Source: UBA4744 sp035282865
Lineage (GTDB): Bacteria; Actinomycetota; Acidimicrobiia; Spongiisociales; UBA4744
DNA: 22,889 nt
Reading direction: 5' to 3'
NCBI GenBank assembly: GCA_035282865.1
Contig: DATEVB010000254.1
Coordinates: forward strand, 1 to 22,889
The notes beneath the pieces were generated by a model. The model was not told the DNA's origin and searched no databases. It saw only the letters and a program-made list of their open reading frames with translations. The position numbers and the translations under genes were made by a program. The stretch's first letter is position 1, and every line of letters starts with the position of its first letter. Below, piece by piece: positions 1 to 7,878 of the stretch.

Positions 1-2
1 TC

Positions 3-125
3 GAGGTTGGCTCGGGTGGTGAGGTCGAAGCGGACTTCCGTGACGGAACCCGACGGATTCAGTTCAACGCCGAACTGGAGGATGGTCAGATCAAGGTTCG
101 GGTGCGGGAACGCGCCGACGGATAG
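3..125 (+). CDS. C-terminal fragment of an unidentified protein
   Basis: An open frame enters the window from the left and stops at TAG 123-125, giving the last 40 residues of a protein. The tail is strongly charged, with alternating acidic and basic residues (it ends ...RERADG), and reads like a small beta-rich or exposed C-terminus. It has no motif I recognise, so no function is proposed. A perfect hairpin follows about 30 nt later, which supports this being the true end of a gene and transcript. The 5' part lies outside the window. Confidence 0.6.
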   Translation, partial: EVGSGGEVEADFRDGTRRIQFNAELEDGQIKVRVRERADG

Positions 126-154
126 CCGCAACGCGGTTCCTCCCCAACACAGTT

Positions 155-197
155 CGCCCCGGGTCGCTCTTACCACGACCCGGGGCGACGTGCTTTT
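155..197 (+). terminator. Strong hairpin terminator after the first gene
   Basis: A perfect 12-bp inverted repeat, CGCCCCGGGTCG (155-166) and its complement (176-187), is separated by a 9-nt loop and followed by a short T-run (TTTT, 194-197). The stem is very GC-rich and the T-tract short, as is usual in high-G+C actinobacteria. It lies just downstream of the stop at 125 and most likely ends that transcript. Confidence 0.75.
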
Positions 198-372
198 GCT
201 CCTGCACTCGACCCGGTCGACGCCGTCATCCGCTCCGCGGGCCGACCATCGAGTTCCGGGCCGCGTTGGACTATGCGATGGCGGTAGGTCGCAGCCTCGA
301 TATATCAACGAGTCAGGGCGCCTTCGCTGAGCCCATCGCGCTGTTTCACCGCTCGGAGCGCGCCCGTCGGGT
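198..372. other. Intergenic stretch, nothing recognised
   Basis: This is the spacer between the terminator and the promoter of the small membrane gene. Short open frames on both strands give low-complexity Arg/Pro/Ser-rich translations typical of non-coding high-G+C DNA. A weak dyad (CTCG/CGAG around the AT-rich stretch near 300) is visible, but I assign it no function. Confidence 0.4.
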
Positions 373-384
373 TACCGTTGAGGT
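373..384 (+). promoter_or_regulatory. -10 box for a leaderless start (small membrane gene)
   Basis: TACCGT (373-378) fits the actinobacterial -10 consensus TANNNT and is followed by exactly 6 nt before the GTG at 385, so transcription would begin at or very near the start codon. No convincing -35 was found. The same spacing recurs at several other genes in this window. Confidence 0.45.
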
Positions 385-549
385 GTGAGCAACTCCAACA
401 TGATCTGGTGGATGATCGTGGGTTGGCTGCCGGCCGTGCTGTTGTGGTCCTTTGGCGACGACCTGTTCACCACCATGGGCGGGGTTGCCTGGCTCGGCTT
501 CATGTACGCCGTGTTGTGGCAGAGAAGCAGGGGGGATCAGGGGCCATGA
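385..549 (+). CDS. Small two-helix membrane protein, hypothetical
   Basis: This is a 54-residue open frame from GTG 385 to TGA 549. It has two hydrophobic, Trp-rich segments at about residues 6-23 and 33-45, separated by a short acidic turn (GDDL), then a charged C-terminus (QRSRGDQGP). That pattern suits a small integral membrane protein with two spans. No family is recognised. The start was chosen because a TACCGT -10 box lies 6 nt upstream, giving a leaderless mRNA; a Met codon at 400 is an alternative. It stands alone, on the same strand as the peptide transporter genes that begin 275 nt downstream. Its reality rests on composition and the promoter only. Confidence 0.5.
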   Translation: MSNSNMIWWMIVGWLPAVLLWSFGDDLFTTMGGVAWLGFMYAVLWQRSRGDQGP

Positions 550-706
550 GCGGCTCGTTGTCCTCGAGGAATGACTTGCCCGGCGCCGATACCTTCTGAT
601 GCCCCTTCTGGAATCCGCCCGCGACGAGCCTCCCCGGGGTGGTAGGCCTGCTCGCCAGCCTGAAGCGCTTGCCGGCCAGGACCTGGAAACACCTGGCACA
701 TGGATG
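550..706. other. Intergenic stretch, nothing recognised
   Basis: This is the gap between the small membrane gene and the promoter of the solute-binding protein gene. The binding-protein reading frame stays open upstream here, but its translation is Arg/Pro/Gly-rich and lacks any signal peptide or homology-like pattern, so I treat it as non-coding. No clear terminator follows the small gene. Confidence 0.4.
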
Positions 707-735
707 TTGGCGCCTGGCGTGCCCGGGGCTATCCT
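707..735 (+). promoter_or_regulatory. Housekeeping-type promoter of the ABC transporter genes
   Basis: TTGGCG (707-712) and TATCCT (730-735) are separated by 17 nt, a good match to a principal-sigma promoter. Transcription would begin near 742, leaving a leader of about 80 nt before the GTG at 824. That leader may carry regulation, but no riboswitch was recognised in it. Confidence 0.55.
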
Positions 736-823
736 GTCTCTCGTTCTGTATGAGGGTCGCCGTCCTATCCAACGGATGCCGCCACGGGAACGGGAAGTCG
801 AAAGAACCATGGAGGGTTGCACT

Positions 824-2851
824 GTGAGAACATCATGGAAGCTCTCGAAGTGGCGCCGGTTAGCTGTTGTTGCCGTCCTGGCACTGATAGCAGCCGCGTG
901 CGCGGAGGGAACCACCGATACGACTGCCGAATCAACGACCACCACGGCGGCTCCGAGCGACGGTGATACCACCACGACTGCCGCGCCGACTCCCGAGGGA
1001 TTTACCTACAAGATCGGAATGTTCAGCGATCTGACGACCGACAACTTCTGGGCCTACCTGGGTCCGGAGGCTGATGTCTACAACGGCTACGTCCTGGGCA
1101 GCAGCCATCCGGGGCTGTTCACGCTGGCCTACCCGAATATCCTGGTGGTGCCGGCTTTGGCCGAGGGTGACCCCAACGAAGTAGTTCAGGACGGCGGCGT
1201 GTGGGCGGTTGAGCAGACGATCCGTCAGGGCATCATGTGGTCGGACGGTGAAGAAGTCACCGCCAACGACCTGGCTTTCACCTACGACGTGATGTCGGAG
1301 TTCGGTCTGGGTGGTAACTGGCCCGGATATTTCTCCTTGCAGGCCGAAGCCGTAGAGGATGATCCGGCCACCGAAGACGTGGACGAGACGGCACCGGCCC
1401 GCGAGGGCGTCACGAGTGTGACGGCTGTGGACGATTACACCGTCCGCGTCGAGTTCTCGGAGCAGCCCGGTCTGGCCATCTGGAACAACGGGGTTGGTTT
1501 GGCGCCGTTCATGCCCGAGCACTTCTGGGCCGACATGGTCGAGGAAGCTCGCGCCAGTGACGATCCATCGGCGACGCTGTACGCCTTCAGCGGTGAGGGT
1601 GAGCCTTCCGCCGGACAAATGATCTACTCGGGTCGTGAGCCGGGTGCCTTCGCCCAGAACACGATGAACACCGGCGACTATTACGCCGGCACCGAGTACA
1701 CCTTCTACGCCGACGGTTCGTTCCGTCAGAAGAACGACGCCCAGGGCTTCGATGAGGTGTACAACGGTTCCGGCGAGGGCGAAGTGACCACCCAGTGGAC
1801 CAGTGGCCCTTATGCCAGCGACGTCCTCTACTCGATCTACTCCGACCAGAACGCGGCGATCCTCGCTCTGCGCAACGGTGAGATCGATTTCATTCTCAGC
1901 TCCCTGGGTCTGCAGGCGGGCCTGAAAGACCAGGTCACCTCGGCTCCGGACCTGAACCTGATCGCCAACGCCTCGAACGGATTCCGGTATCTGGCGTTCA
2001 ACATGCGCAAGTCGCCCATGTCGGAGATGTCCTTCCGGCGAGCGCTCGGCTGCATGACCGACAAGGAATTCATGCAGACCCTGTTGCAGGGTGCGGCTAT
2101 CCCGGCCTACAGCCTGGTGCCGCCCGGCAACACGTTCTGGGCCAACCCGGACGTCGAGCAGCTATGCAAGGGCTTGAGCGGTGAAGAGCGGTTCACCCAG
2201 GCCGTGCAGCTCCTCACAGACGGTGGCTTCACCTGGGCCGTCGAGCCGGAATGGGATCCGGACAATCAGGAGCTGAAGGACGGCACCGGTACGGGCCTGA
2301 AAGACCCGAGCGGCACAACCGTTCCCGAGCTCGAGCTGCTGGCCCCCGGACCCGGCTACGACCCGCTCCGGTCGACCTACTCCGTGTGGATCGCCGAGTG
2401 GGCCTCGAACCTGGGTATCCCGGTCAAGGCCAACCCGACCGGCTTCAGCGTGATCGTCGACAAGGCGTATGCGCTGGGTGAAGAAGCGCTCAACTGGGAT
2501 ATGTACATCCTCGGTTGGGGCCTCGGCGACCCATCGTTGCCGACCTTCCACGAGTCGTTCTTCGCCTCTTACCAGGACTCGGCCGAGGGTGGCTTCAACA
2601 CCCCCGGTTATGCCAACGATCAGGTCGACGAGCTGGCCGCAACGCTGCTCGCCGCTACCGACGTTGACACGGCCAAGGCTGCGGTCCAGGAGATGGACCG
2701 GATCATCGTCGAGGAAGCCCCCTACGTGGTGCTCTTCCAGACCCCGATCCTCGAGGCGTACCGGACCACGCTGGCATTCCCGTTCACCGATGCGCTGGAC
2801 GGACTCCAGAATCTGTACGGCCTGCCGGGAGACGTCCAGGCTGTCGACTAG
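824..2851 (+). CDS. ABC transporter solute-binding lipoprotein, family 5 (oligopeptide type)
   Basis: This 675-residue protein is exported and lipid-anchored: a basic N-terminus (WKLSKWRR), a hydrophobic core (about residues 13-25) and a lipobox AAAC with Cys26. A low-complexity Thr/Ala/Ser/Pro linker follows to about residue 60, then a long SBP_bac_5-type domain with the familiar signature of the family (TIRQGIMWSDGEEVTANDLAFTY, given here in part: WSDGEEVTANDLAFTY). Such proteins bind peptides or similar ligands outside the membrane and hand them to DppBC-like permeases, which are encoded directly downstream. GTG 824 is preferred because GGAGGG (811-816) lies 7 nt upstream; an in-frame ATG at 809 has no such site. 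Ligand specificity cannot be read from the sequence. Confidence 0.9.
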   Translation: MRTSWKLSKWRRLAVVAVLALIAAACAEGTTDTTAESTTTTAAPSDGDTTTTAAPTPEGFTYKIGMFSDLTTDNFWAYLGPEADVYNGYVLGSSHPGLFTLAYPNILVVPALAEGDPNEVVQDGGVWAVEQTIRQGIMWSDGEEVTANDLAFTYDVMSEFGLGGNWPGYFSLQAEAVEDDPATEDVDETAPAREGVTSVTAVDDYTVRVEFSEQPGLAIWNNGVGLAPFMPEHFWADMVEEARASDDPSATLYAFSGEGEPSAGQMIYSGREPGAFAQNTMNTGDYYAGTEYTFYADGSFRQKNDAQGFDEVYNGSGEGEVTTQWTSGPYASDVLYSIYSDQNAAILALRNGEIDFILSSLGLQAGLKDQVTSAPDLNLIANASNGFRYLAFNMRKSPMSEMSFRRALGCMTDKEFMQTLLQGAAIPAYSLVPPGNTFWANPDVEQLCKGLSGEERFTQAVQLLTDGGFTWAVEPEWDPDNQELKDGTGTGLKDPSGTTVPELELLAPGPGYDPLRSTYSVWIAEWASNLGIPVKANPTGFSVIVDKAYALGEEALNWDMYILGWGLGDPSLPTFHESFFASYQDSAEGGFNTPGYANDQVDELAATLLAATDVDTAKAAVQEMDRIIVEEAPYVVLFQTPILEAYRTTLAFPFTDALDGLQNLYGLPGDVQAVD

Positions 2852-2873
2852 ATAACCACTGAGTATGAGAAGC

Positions 2874-2903
2874 GGATGGGGAGGGCTCCGGCCCTCCCCA
2901 TCC
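2874..2903 (+). terminator. 13-bp perfect hairpin between binding-protein and permease genes
   Basis: GGATGGGGAGGGC (2874-2886) and its exact complement (2891-2903) enclose a TCCG tetraloop. No T-run follows, so this is more likely a partial terminator or an mRNA 3'-end stabiliser than a full stop. Such hairpins are known after binding-protein genes in ABC operons, where they keep the binding protein in excess over the membrane subunits. Confidence 0.65.
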
Positions 2904-2923
2904 CCGCGACCCGGGGGCTCGTT

Positions 2924-2932
2924 TGCTAACCT
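2924..2932 (+). promoter_or_regulatory. Possible internal extended -10 promoter for the permease genes
   Basis: TGC directly followed by TAACCT (2927-2932) resembles an extended -10 element. It lies about 37 nt before the permease ATG and just behind the hairpin, so the membrane and ATPase genes could be transcribed separately. No matching -35 is visible; the evidence is one motif only. Confidence 0.35.
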
Positions 2933-2968
2933 GCCCCGACCGGCTTCCCGGCATCCGGAGGGCTTTGC

Positions 2969-4138
2969 ATGCTGAAGTACATCGGCCGGCGAACACTGCA
3001 AAACGTGCTGGTGTTCGTTGTATTCCTAACGGCGACGTTCTTCCTTCTCCAGGCTCAACCAGGTGACATCAGTCAGCAGTTCCTGGCCAACCCGAAGATC
3101 ACTCCCGAGGTCCGTGAGCAATTCCGAGAACAACTTGGCCTGACCGGCTCCGTGTGGACGCAGTACGTCACCTATATGAAGAACTTCTTCACCGGCAACC
3201 TCGGCATCTCTTTCTCCGAGTACCCACGCGAAGTCACCTCGATCATCGCTGAGCGGCTGCCGAGAACCCTGGCGCTCTTCCTCTTTGCCACGGTCCTCTC
3301 TTTCTGGCTGGGCTTCAAATCGGGCAAGTTCCTCGCCTGGCGGCGGGGCGGCAAGGGGGAAACGGTTGTCACCACCATCGGAGTGTTCTTCCAGACGGTC
3401 TTCTATCCGTGGTTCGCGCTCATGATGATCTGGGCATTTGCCTTCGGGCTGGGCTGGTTCCCAATCGGCAAATTCCTGACCGTCGAGCGGTGGCTCAATG
3501 CCCCGCAGGGGGTCGAGGCCAACGGCGTATTCAACCGGATGTTGGTCACCACACTCATGGTCGGGTTGGTGCTGTTAGCCGTGGAGATCATCGGCCGACG
3601 ATCCCACGACCGCAAACGTGGCAGGCAGATCACCTGGGCGGGAAGGATCCTGCTGGTGGGCGCTCTGGCGATCTGGTGGACGACCGTCTGGAGCGAACAG
3701 GTTCCCTTCGCTCTCGATATCGGATGGCACCTGTTACTCCCCACGATCACGCTGTCCCTGATCGGGTTTGGAGCCACCATGCTGCTGACCCGAGCGTCGA
3801 TGCTCGAGACCCTGCGGGAAGACTTCATTCTCACCGCTCGCGCCAAAGGTGTGCCCGACAAGATCGTCCGTGACAAGCATGCGGCTCGCAATGCTTTGCT
3901 GCCCGTCACTACCTCGCTGGTGCTCAGTCTGGCGTTCTTGATCGGGGGTGGCGTCGTCACCGAAACGGTCTTTTCCTGGCCGGGGATGGGGGCGACGCTC
4001 CTCGAAGCCGCCATTGTGGAGGACATCCCGCTCACGATCGGAGCGTTTGCTTTCATCGCCGTACTGGCGCTGATCGCCCACCTGGTCATCGACATCATGT
4101 ATATGTACCTGGATCCGCGCATCCGGGTGCAGGGATAG
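2969..4138 (+). CDS. dppB: Peptide ABC transporter permease, DppB/OppB type
   Basis: A 389-residue polytopic membrane protein. It has a first span at about residues 11-28, a periplasmic segment typical of DppB (QFREQLGL..., about 51-58), and the cytoplasmic EAA loop that docks on the ATPases (ARAKGVPDKIV...AARNAL, 290-310). Conserved family ends follow (FSWPGMG at about 335-341, then a last span). It is longer than most DppB proteins because two additional hydrophobic segments, about residues 190-208 and 224-241, are separated by a very basic loop (RRSHDRKRGRQ). The start ATG has GGAGGG (2957-2962) 6 nt upstream. The next permease begins 9 nt after the stop. Confidence 0.9.
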   Translation: MLKYIGRRTLQNVLVFVVFLTATFFLLQAQPGDISQQFLANPKITPEVREQFREQLGLTGSVWTQYVTYMKNFFTGNLGISFSEYPREVTSIIAERLPRTLALFLFATVLSFWLGFKSGKFLAWRRGGKGETVVTTIGVFFQTVFYPWFALMMIWAFAFGLGWFPIGKFLTVERWLNAPQGVEANGVFNRMLVTTLMVGLVLLAVEIIGRRSHDRKRGRQITWAGRILLVGALAIWWTTVWSEQVPFALDIGWHLLLPTITLSLIGFGATMLLTRASMLETLREDFILTARAKGVPDKIVRDKHAARNALLPVTTSLVLSLAFLIGGGVVTETVFSWPGMGATLLEAAIVEDIPLTIGAFAFIAVLALIAHLVIDIMYMYLDPRIRVQG

Positions 4139-4147
4139 GAGAGCTCA

Positions 4148-5239
4148 GTGACCGACCGACTGCTCGATCCCGACCCGGCGTCCGTCCCGGATATCGCCGA
4201 CATCGTCGCCCAACCCTTGTGGCGGGTCCGGGTCCGGCTGTTCTGGCGAGGGTTCCGCACAGGATGGTCGAGTTTTGCAGAGAACAAGGTGGGCTTGGTC
4301 GGCCTGACCGTCATTGTCTTGTTCGGCGCCATGGCTCTCATCCAGCCCATTCTGCTCGGGACGGTGTGGGAACCGAGGGTCTTTGACCCGGTGGTCGGCT
4401 ACGAGGCGGTGGTGGTCGAAAAGACGATCGTCCCCGACAATGAGATCACCGATCCCGATACTCAGGTCGACCTGTTCTCGGCCCGGCTCATCGACCCGTT
4501 GCTGCAAGTCGGCGACACGCTCGGTGTGACCGAGCAACCGGCATCCCCCTCGTCCAGACACCTGCTCGGTACGGACTCGCTCGGAAGAGACGTGCTCTCC
4601 CAGTTGATGTTCAGCACCCGGGCCGCATTCATGCTCGGCATTGTGGCCGCCATGGTTGCGGTTTTCATCGCCACTACCGTCGGGGCCGTCTCCGCCTTCT
4701 TCGGCGGACTGGTCGACACGCTGTTCATGCGGCTCGCCGACTTGATCATCCTGGTGCCGTTCCTCCCGATCCTCATCGTGCTGACCGCTTTGATCGACTT
4801 CGGGTTGTTCCATCTGGCTGTGCTGATCGGAGTGCTGGGCGGCTTCGGGGGTACGGCCATCATCCTCAAGTCGCAGGCGCTCTCCGTTTCGGTGAAGCCT
4901 TTCATCGACGCGGCCCGGATCGCCGGGGGAGGCCGTATGCATCTCATTTTCCGGCACATCATCCCCAACGTGCTCCCGTTGAGCTTCTTGTTCATGATGT
5001 TCGCGGTGACCGACGCTATCTCAGCCGAGGCCACCTTGTCTTTCCTCGGGTTGCTCAACATCGACATGAGCTGGGGCATCATGATCTACCAAGCCCGGGT
5101 GCAGGGGTATCTCCTGGATCCGCAACGATGGTGGTTGATCGTTCCGGCGGGTTTGGCCGTCACCATGCTGGCCGGTTCGTTCTTCCTGGTCGGAAGGGCG
5201 ATGGACGAGATCATCAACCCTCGATTGCGGAGACGGTAG
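4148..5239 (+). CDS. dppC: Peptide ABC transporter permease, DppC/OppC type
   Basis: A 363-residue inner-membrane permease that pairs with the preceding DppB-like subunit. After a cytoplasmic N-terminus and a first span (about 49-68), it has an unusually long external loop of about 70 residues. The classic DppC motif LGTDSLGRDVLSQL (140-153) follows, then further spans and the EAA loop (DAARIAGGGRMHLIFRHIIP, 254-273). GTG 4148 is chosen because AGGAG overlaps the stop of the upstream gene about 5 nt before it. The downstream ATPase starts 6 nt after the stop, so translation is probably coupled. Confidence 0.9.
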   Translation: MTDRLLDPDPASVPDIADIVAQPLWRVRVRLFWRGFRTGWSSFAENKVGLVGLTVIVLFGAMALIQPILLGTVWEPRVFDPVVGYEAVVVEKTIVPDNEITDPDTQVDLFSARLIDPLLQVGDTLGVTEQPASPSSRHLLGTDSLGRDVLSQLMFSTRAAFMLGIVAAMVAVFIATTVGAVSAFFGGLVDTLFMRLADLIILVPFLPILIVLTALIDFGLFHLAVLIGVLGGFGGTAIILKSQALSVSVKPFIDAARIAGGGRMHLIFRHIIPNVLPLSFLFMMFAVTDAISAEATLSFLGLLNIDMSWGIMIYQARVQGYLLDPQRWWLIVPAGLAVTMLAGSFFLVGRAMDEIINPRLRRR

Positions 5240-5245
5240 GAACTC

Positions 5246-6277
5246 ATGACGGCAACGCCCTTTGAACATGGCAGCGGCGCGATCACCGGCCGGCCGGTTC
5301 TAGAGGTCGACGGCCTCGTCATGCACTACCGGACCAAGGCCGGCGACGTCTCGGCGGTGGACGGCGTCACGTTCTCGCTCGGTCAAGGGGAAGCCCTGGG
5401 TCTGGTGGGCGAATCGGGGTGCGGGAAAACTTCTATCGCTATGACTCTGATCCGATTGCTCACCGACAACGGGATCATCAAGGAAGGTCGTGTGCTGCTC
5501 GACGGGGTTGATGTTCTCAAACTCACCGAAGAGGAAATGCGCAAGCATCGGTGGGCCGACATCTCCATGGTGTTCCAGGGCGCCATGAACGCCTGGAACC
5601 CGGTCTACAAGGTAGGCGACCAGATCATGGAGGCGCTCGAACAGCATTTCCCCGATATGACCGAACCGGAAGGCAGGGCTCGGATCGCCGAGCTCTTCGA
5701 GCTGGTCGGCTTGACCCCGGCCATGATGGACCGGTACCCACACGAGTTCTCGGGCGGCATGCGGCAACGGGCCATCATCGCCATGGCCCTGTCGTGCAAT
5801 CCGAAGGTGATCATCGCCGACGAGCCGACCACAGCCCTCGATGTCATCGTTCAGGACCAGATCCTCAAGGAACTGAAGAAGGTCCAGACCGACCTCGGCA
5901 TGTCCATCATCTACATCTCCCATGATGTTGCCGTGATTGCCGAAGTCAGCGATCGGATCGGTGTCATGTACGCAGGCAAGCTCGTCGAGCTTGGCCCAAC
6001 CGACGAGGTCTTTCCGCGCCCCCGCCACCCGTACACCTACCTGCTGCTCTCGTCTACGCCCAGCGTCAAGGGACCCCGACGCAAGCTGGCATCTCTCGAA
6101 GGCGAACCTCCCAATCTGCTATCGCCGCCGACCGGATGCCGGTTCCACCCGCGCTGTCCATTTGCCACGGAGATCTGCACCAACCAAGATCCTCCCGCTC
6201 ACGAACCCTCGCCGGGCCACCGGGTGGCTTGCTGGCACTGGGAGGAAGTTCCCGAACTGGGAAGGCTGAAAGCATGA
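5246..6277 (+). CDS. dppD: Peptide ABC transporter ATPase, DppD/OppD type
   Basis: A 343-residue cytoplasmic nucleotide-binding subunit. All ATPase elements are present: Walker A GESGCGKTS (55-63), Q-loop Gln111, signature FSGGMRQRA (168-176), Walker B VIIADEPTTALD with Glu193, and switch His226. After the ATPase comes the C-terminal oligopeptide-transporter domain with its Cys pattern (CRFHPRCPFATEIC), known in this family to bind an iron-sulfur cluster in some members. It would energise the DppBC-like pore. It overlaps the following ATPase gene by 4 nt (ATGA), a mark of coupled translation. Confidence 0.93.
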   Translation: MTATPFEHGSGAITGRPVLEVDGLVMHYRTKAGDVSAVDGVTFSLGQGEALGLVGESGCGKTSIAMTLIRLLTDNGIIKEGRVLLDGVDVLKLTEEEMRKHRWADISMVFQGAMNAWNPVYKVGDQIMEALEQHFPDMTEPEGRARIAELFELVGLTPAMMDRYPHEFSGGMRQRAIIAMALSCNPKVIIADEPTTALDVIVQDQILKELKKVQTDLGMSIIYISHDVAVIAEVSDRIGVMYAGKLVELGPTDEVFPRPRHPYTYLLLSSTPSVKGPRRKLASLEGEPPNLLSPPTGCRFHPRCPFATEICTNQDPPAHEPSPGHRVACWHWEEVPELGRLKA

Positions 6278-7272
6278 CGCAGGCGCTCGTCAAGGTCGAT
6301 GGGCTCAAGAAGCTCTATCCCGTGCAAAAAGGCCTGTTCCGCAAGGTCACTGAATTCATTCACGCCGTCGACGACATCAGCTTCGAAATCGCCCCGGGGG
6401 AGAGTCTGGGCCTGGTGGGAGAGTCGGGGTGTGGGAAGACCACCACCGGCCGCATGTTGGTGCGGCTCACCAGTGCAAGCGAAGGGCAAATTCTGCTGCA
6501 GGACAACGGATCGATGATCGATGTTGCCCACATCGAGCGTGACGACATGAAGCGGTTCCGGCGGCGCGTACAGATGATCTTCCAGGACCCGTACGAGTCG
6601 ATGAACCCTCGTCGAACCATCTTCGACACCATCTCCGAGCCGCTCCAGGTGCAGGGGATCGGGACGGTCGCCGAACGGGAGGAACGGGTCGCCGAACTGC
6701 TGGAACTCGTCGGGCTCACGCCTCCCGCAACGTTCATGTTCCGCTTCCCACATGAGTTGTCCGGTGGGCAGCGCCAGAGGGTAGCCATCGCCCGGGCACT
6801 GGTCATCGACCCCACCTTCGTCGTTGCCGACGAGCCAACGTCGATGCTCGATGTGAGCATCCGCATCTCGATCATGGAACTCATGCTGAGGCTCGCCAAG
6901 GAATTCGACGTCTCATATCTCTACATCACCCACGACCTGGCCGTGGCCCGCTACATGTGCGATCGTATCGCCGTGATGTATCTCGGCAAGATCGTCGAAA
7001 TAGGCTCGACGGAAGAGTTGCTCCACAACCCCCAGCATCCCTACACCCGGGCGCTGTTGTCGGCGGTTCCGGTGCCCGACCCCAGCTATGTGCGCCCCCC
7101 TGTCGAGATCAAGGGCGGCATCACCAAAGCCATCAACCCCGAGCCCGAATGCCGCTTCATCGACCGCTGTCCCTGGGTGCAGGACGTGTGCCGGACGAGC
7201 GACCATCCGGCGCTGGAGGACCAGGGCAACGGCCATCTGGTGGCCTGTTACGTGGTGAAGGAGTCGGCCTGA
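6274..7272 (+). CDS. dppF: Peptide ABC transporter ATPase, DppF/OppF type
   Basis: A 332-residue partner ATPase of the importer. Visible elements are Walker A GESGCGKTT (49-57), Q-loop Gln104, signature LSGGQRQRV (162-170), Walker B VVADEPTSMLD with Glu187, switch His220, and a C-terminal Cys-containing domain (CRFIDRCPWVQDVC). The open frame continues far upstream inside dppD, but ATG 6274 is the natural start: it overlaps the dppD stop as ATGA, and the protein begins with the usual VKVDGLKKLYPV strand. Its own stop at 7270-7272 overlaps the probable CTG start of the next gene. Confidence 0.92.
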   Translation: MTQALVKVDGLKKLYPVQKGLFRKVTEFIHAVDDISFEIAPGESLGLVGESGCGKTTTGRMLVRLTSASEGQILLQDNGSMIDVAHIERDDMKRFRRRVQMIFQDPYESMNPRRTIFDTISEPLQVQGIGTVAEREERVAELLELVGLTPPATFMFRFPHELSGGQRQRVAIARALVIDPTFVVADEPTSMLDVSIRISIMELMLRLAKEFDVSYLYITHDLAVARYMCDRIAVMYLGKIVEIGSTEELLHNPQHPYTRALLSAVPVPDPSYVRPPVEIKGGITKAINPEPECRFIDRCPWVQDVCRTSDHPALEDQGNGHLVACYVVKESA

Positions 7273-7829
7273 CCACCGACGCCGGTCCCTTCACCATCCC
7301 CAATCTGATCTCGTTGCTGCGGCTGGCCGGCATTGGCGTGTTCTGGTGGTTCCTGTTCGGGCGTGATGACCCGGTGGCAGCCGGCCTCCTCATCCTGGTG
7401 ATCGGCTGGACCGATTGGCTGGACGGCGTGCTGGCTCGCAAGCTGAACCAGGTCTCGGAGATAGGTAAGTTTCTGGATCCCCTGGCCGACCGGGTGGCGA
7501 TTGCGGCTGCTGTGATCGGTGGCATGTTCGCCGACGTGATCCCGCTCTGGTTTGGTGTGGCGCTGATCCTCCGCGAAGCCGGGATCGCGCTGGGGGCGCT
7601 CGTGGTGGGGGTGCGACTCAAACAGAAACTCGATGTGCGCTACATGGGCAAGCTGGCCACCTTCATCCTGTACGGCGCGATCCCGTCGTTCTATCTGGCG
7701 GCCGGCGGGATTGCAGGTGACGTGTTCCTGTACCTGGGATGGGTTCTCGGGGTGATCGGCCTGGTTCTCTATTACTGGGTGGCGATCCTGTATGTGAACG
7801 ACATCCGGGAAATGTTGCGTCGCGGGTGA
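7269..7829 (+). CDS. pgsA: CDP-alcohol phosphatidyltransferase (PgsA-like), probable CTG start
   Basis: A 186-residue integral membrane enzyme of phospholipid synthesis. It carries the complete CDP-alcohol phosphotransferase signature: D49-x2-D52-G53-x2-A56-R57-x8-G66-x3-D70-x3-D74. It most likely makes phosphatidylglycerophosphate from CDP-diacylglycerol and glycerol 3-phosphate, although other alcohols used by this family cannot be excluded. Several membrane spans surround the motif. No ATG, GTG or TTG lies at a sensible position. The best start is CTG 7269, which overlaps the dppF stop as CTGA and has GGAG (7260-7263) 5 nt upstream. It gives the usual N-terminus ...FTIPNLISLLRL. GTG 7188 would add 27 unlikely residues. 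Confidence 0.85.
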   Translation: MTTDAGPFTIPNLISLLRLAGIGVFWWFLFGRDDPVAAGLLILVIGWTDWLDGVLARKLNQVSEIGKFLDPLADRVAIAAAVIGGMFADVIPLWFGVALILREAGIALGALVVGVRLKQKLDVRYMGKLATFILYGAIPSFYLAAGGIAGDVFLYLGWVLGVIGLVLYYWVAILYVNDIREMLRRG

Positions 7830-7842
7830 GGTGCTGCGGCGG

Positions 7843-7848
7843 TAATCT
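7843..7848 (+). promoter_or_regulatory. Possible -10 box upstream of gcvH
   Basis: TAATCT lies 30 nt before the gcvH ATG, so a transcript would have a leader of about 24 nt containing the ribosome site GAGAGGA (7863-7869). No good -35 at 16-18 nt is visible. This is the only promoter sign in the 49-nt gap after pgsA. Confidence 0.3.
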
Positions 7849-7878
7849 TGGTGCTCAGACGAGAGAGGATGTGTCCGG

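Noticed and set aside
599..823. Upstream extension of the binding-protein frame
   Set aside because: The frame is open, but the translation is Arg/Pro/Gly-rich, contains the probable promoter (707-735), and would bury the signal peptide and lipobox. GTG 824 has a good ribosome site.
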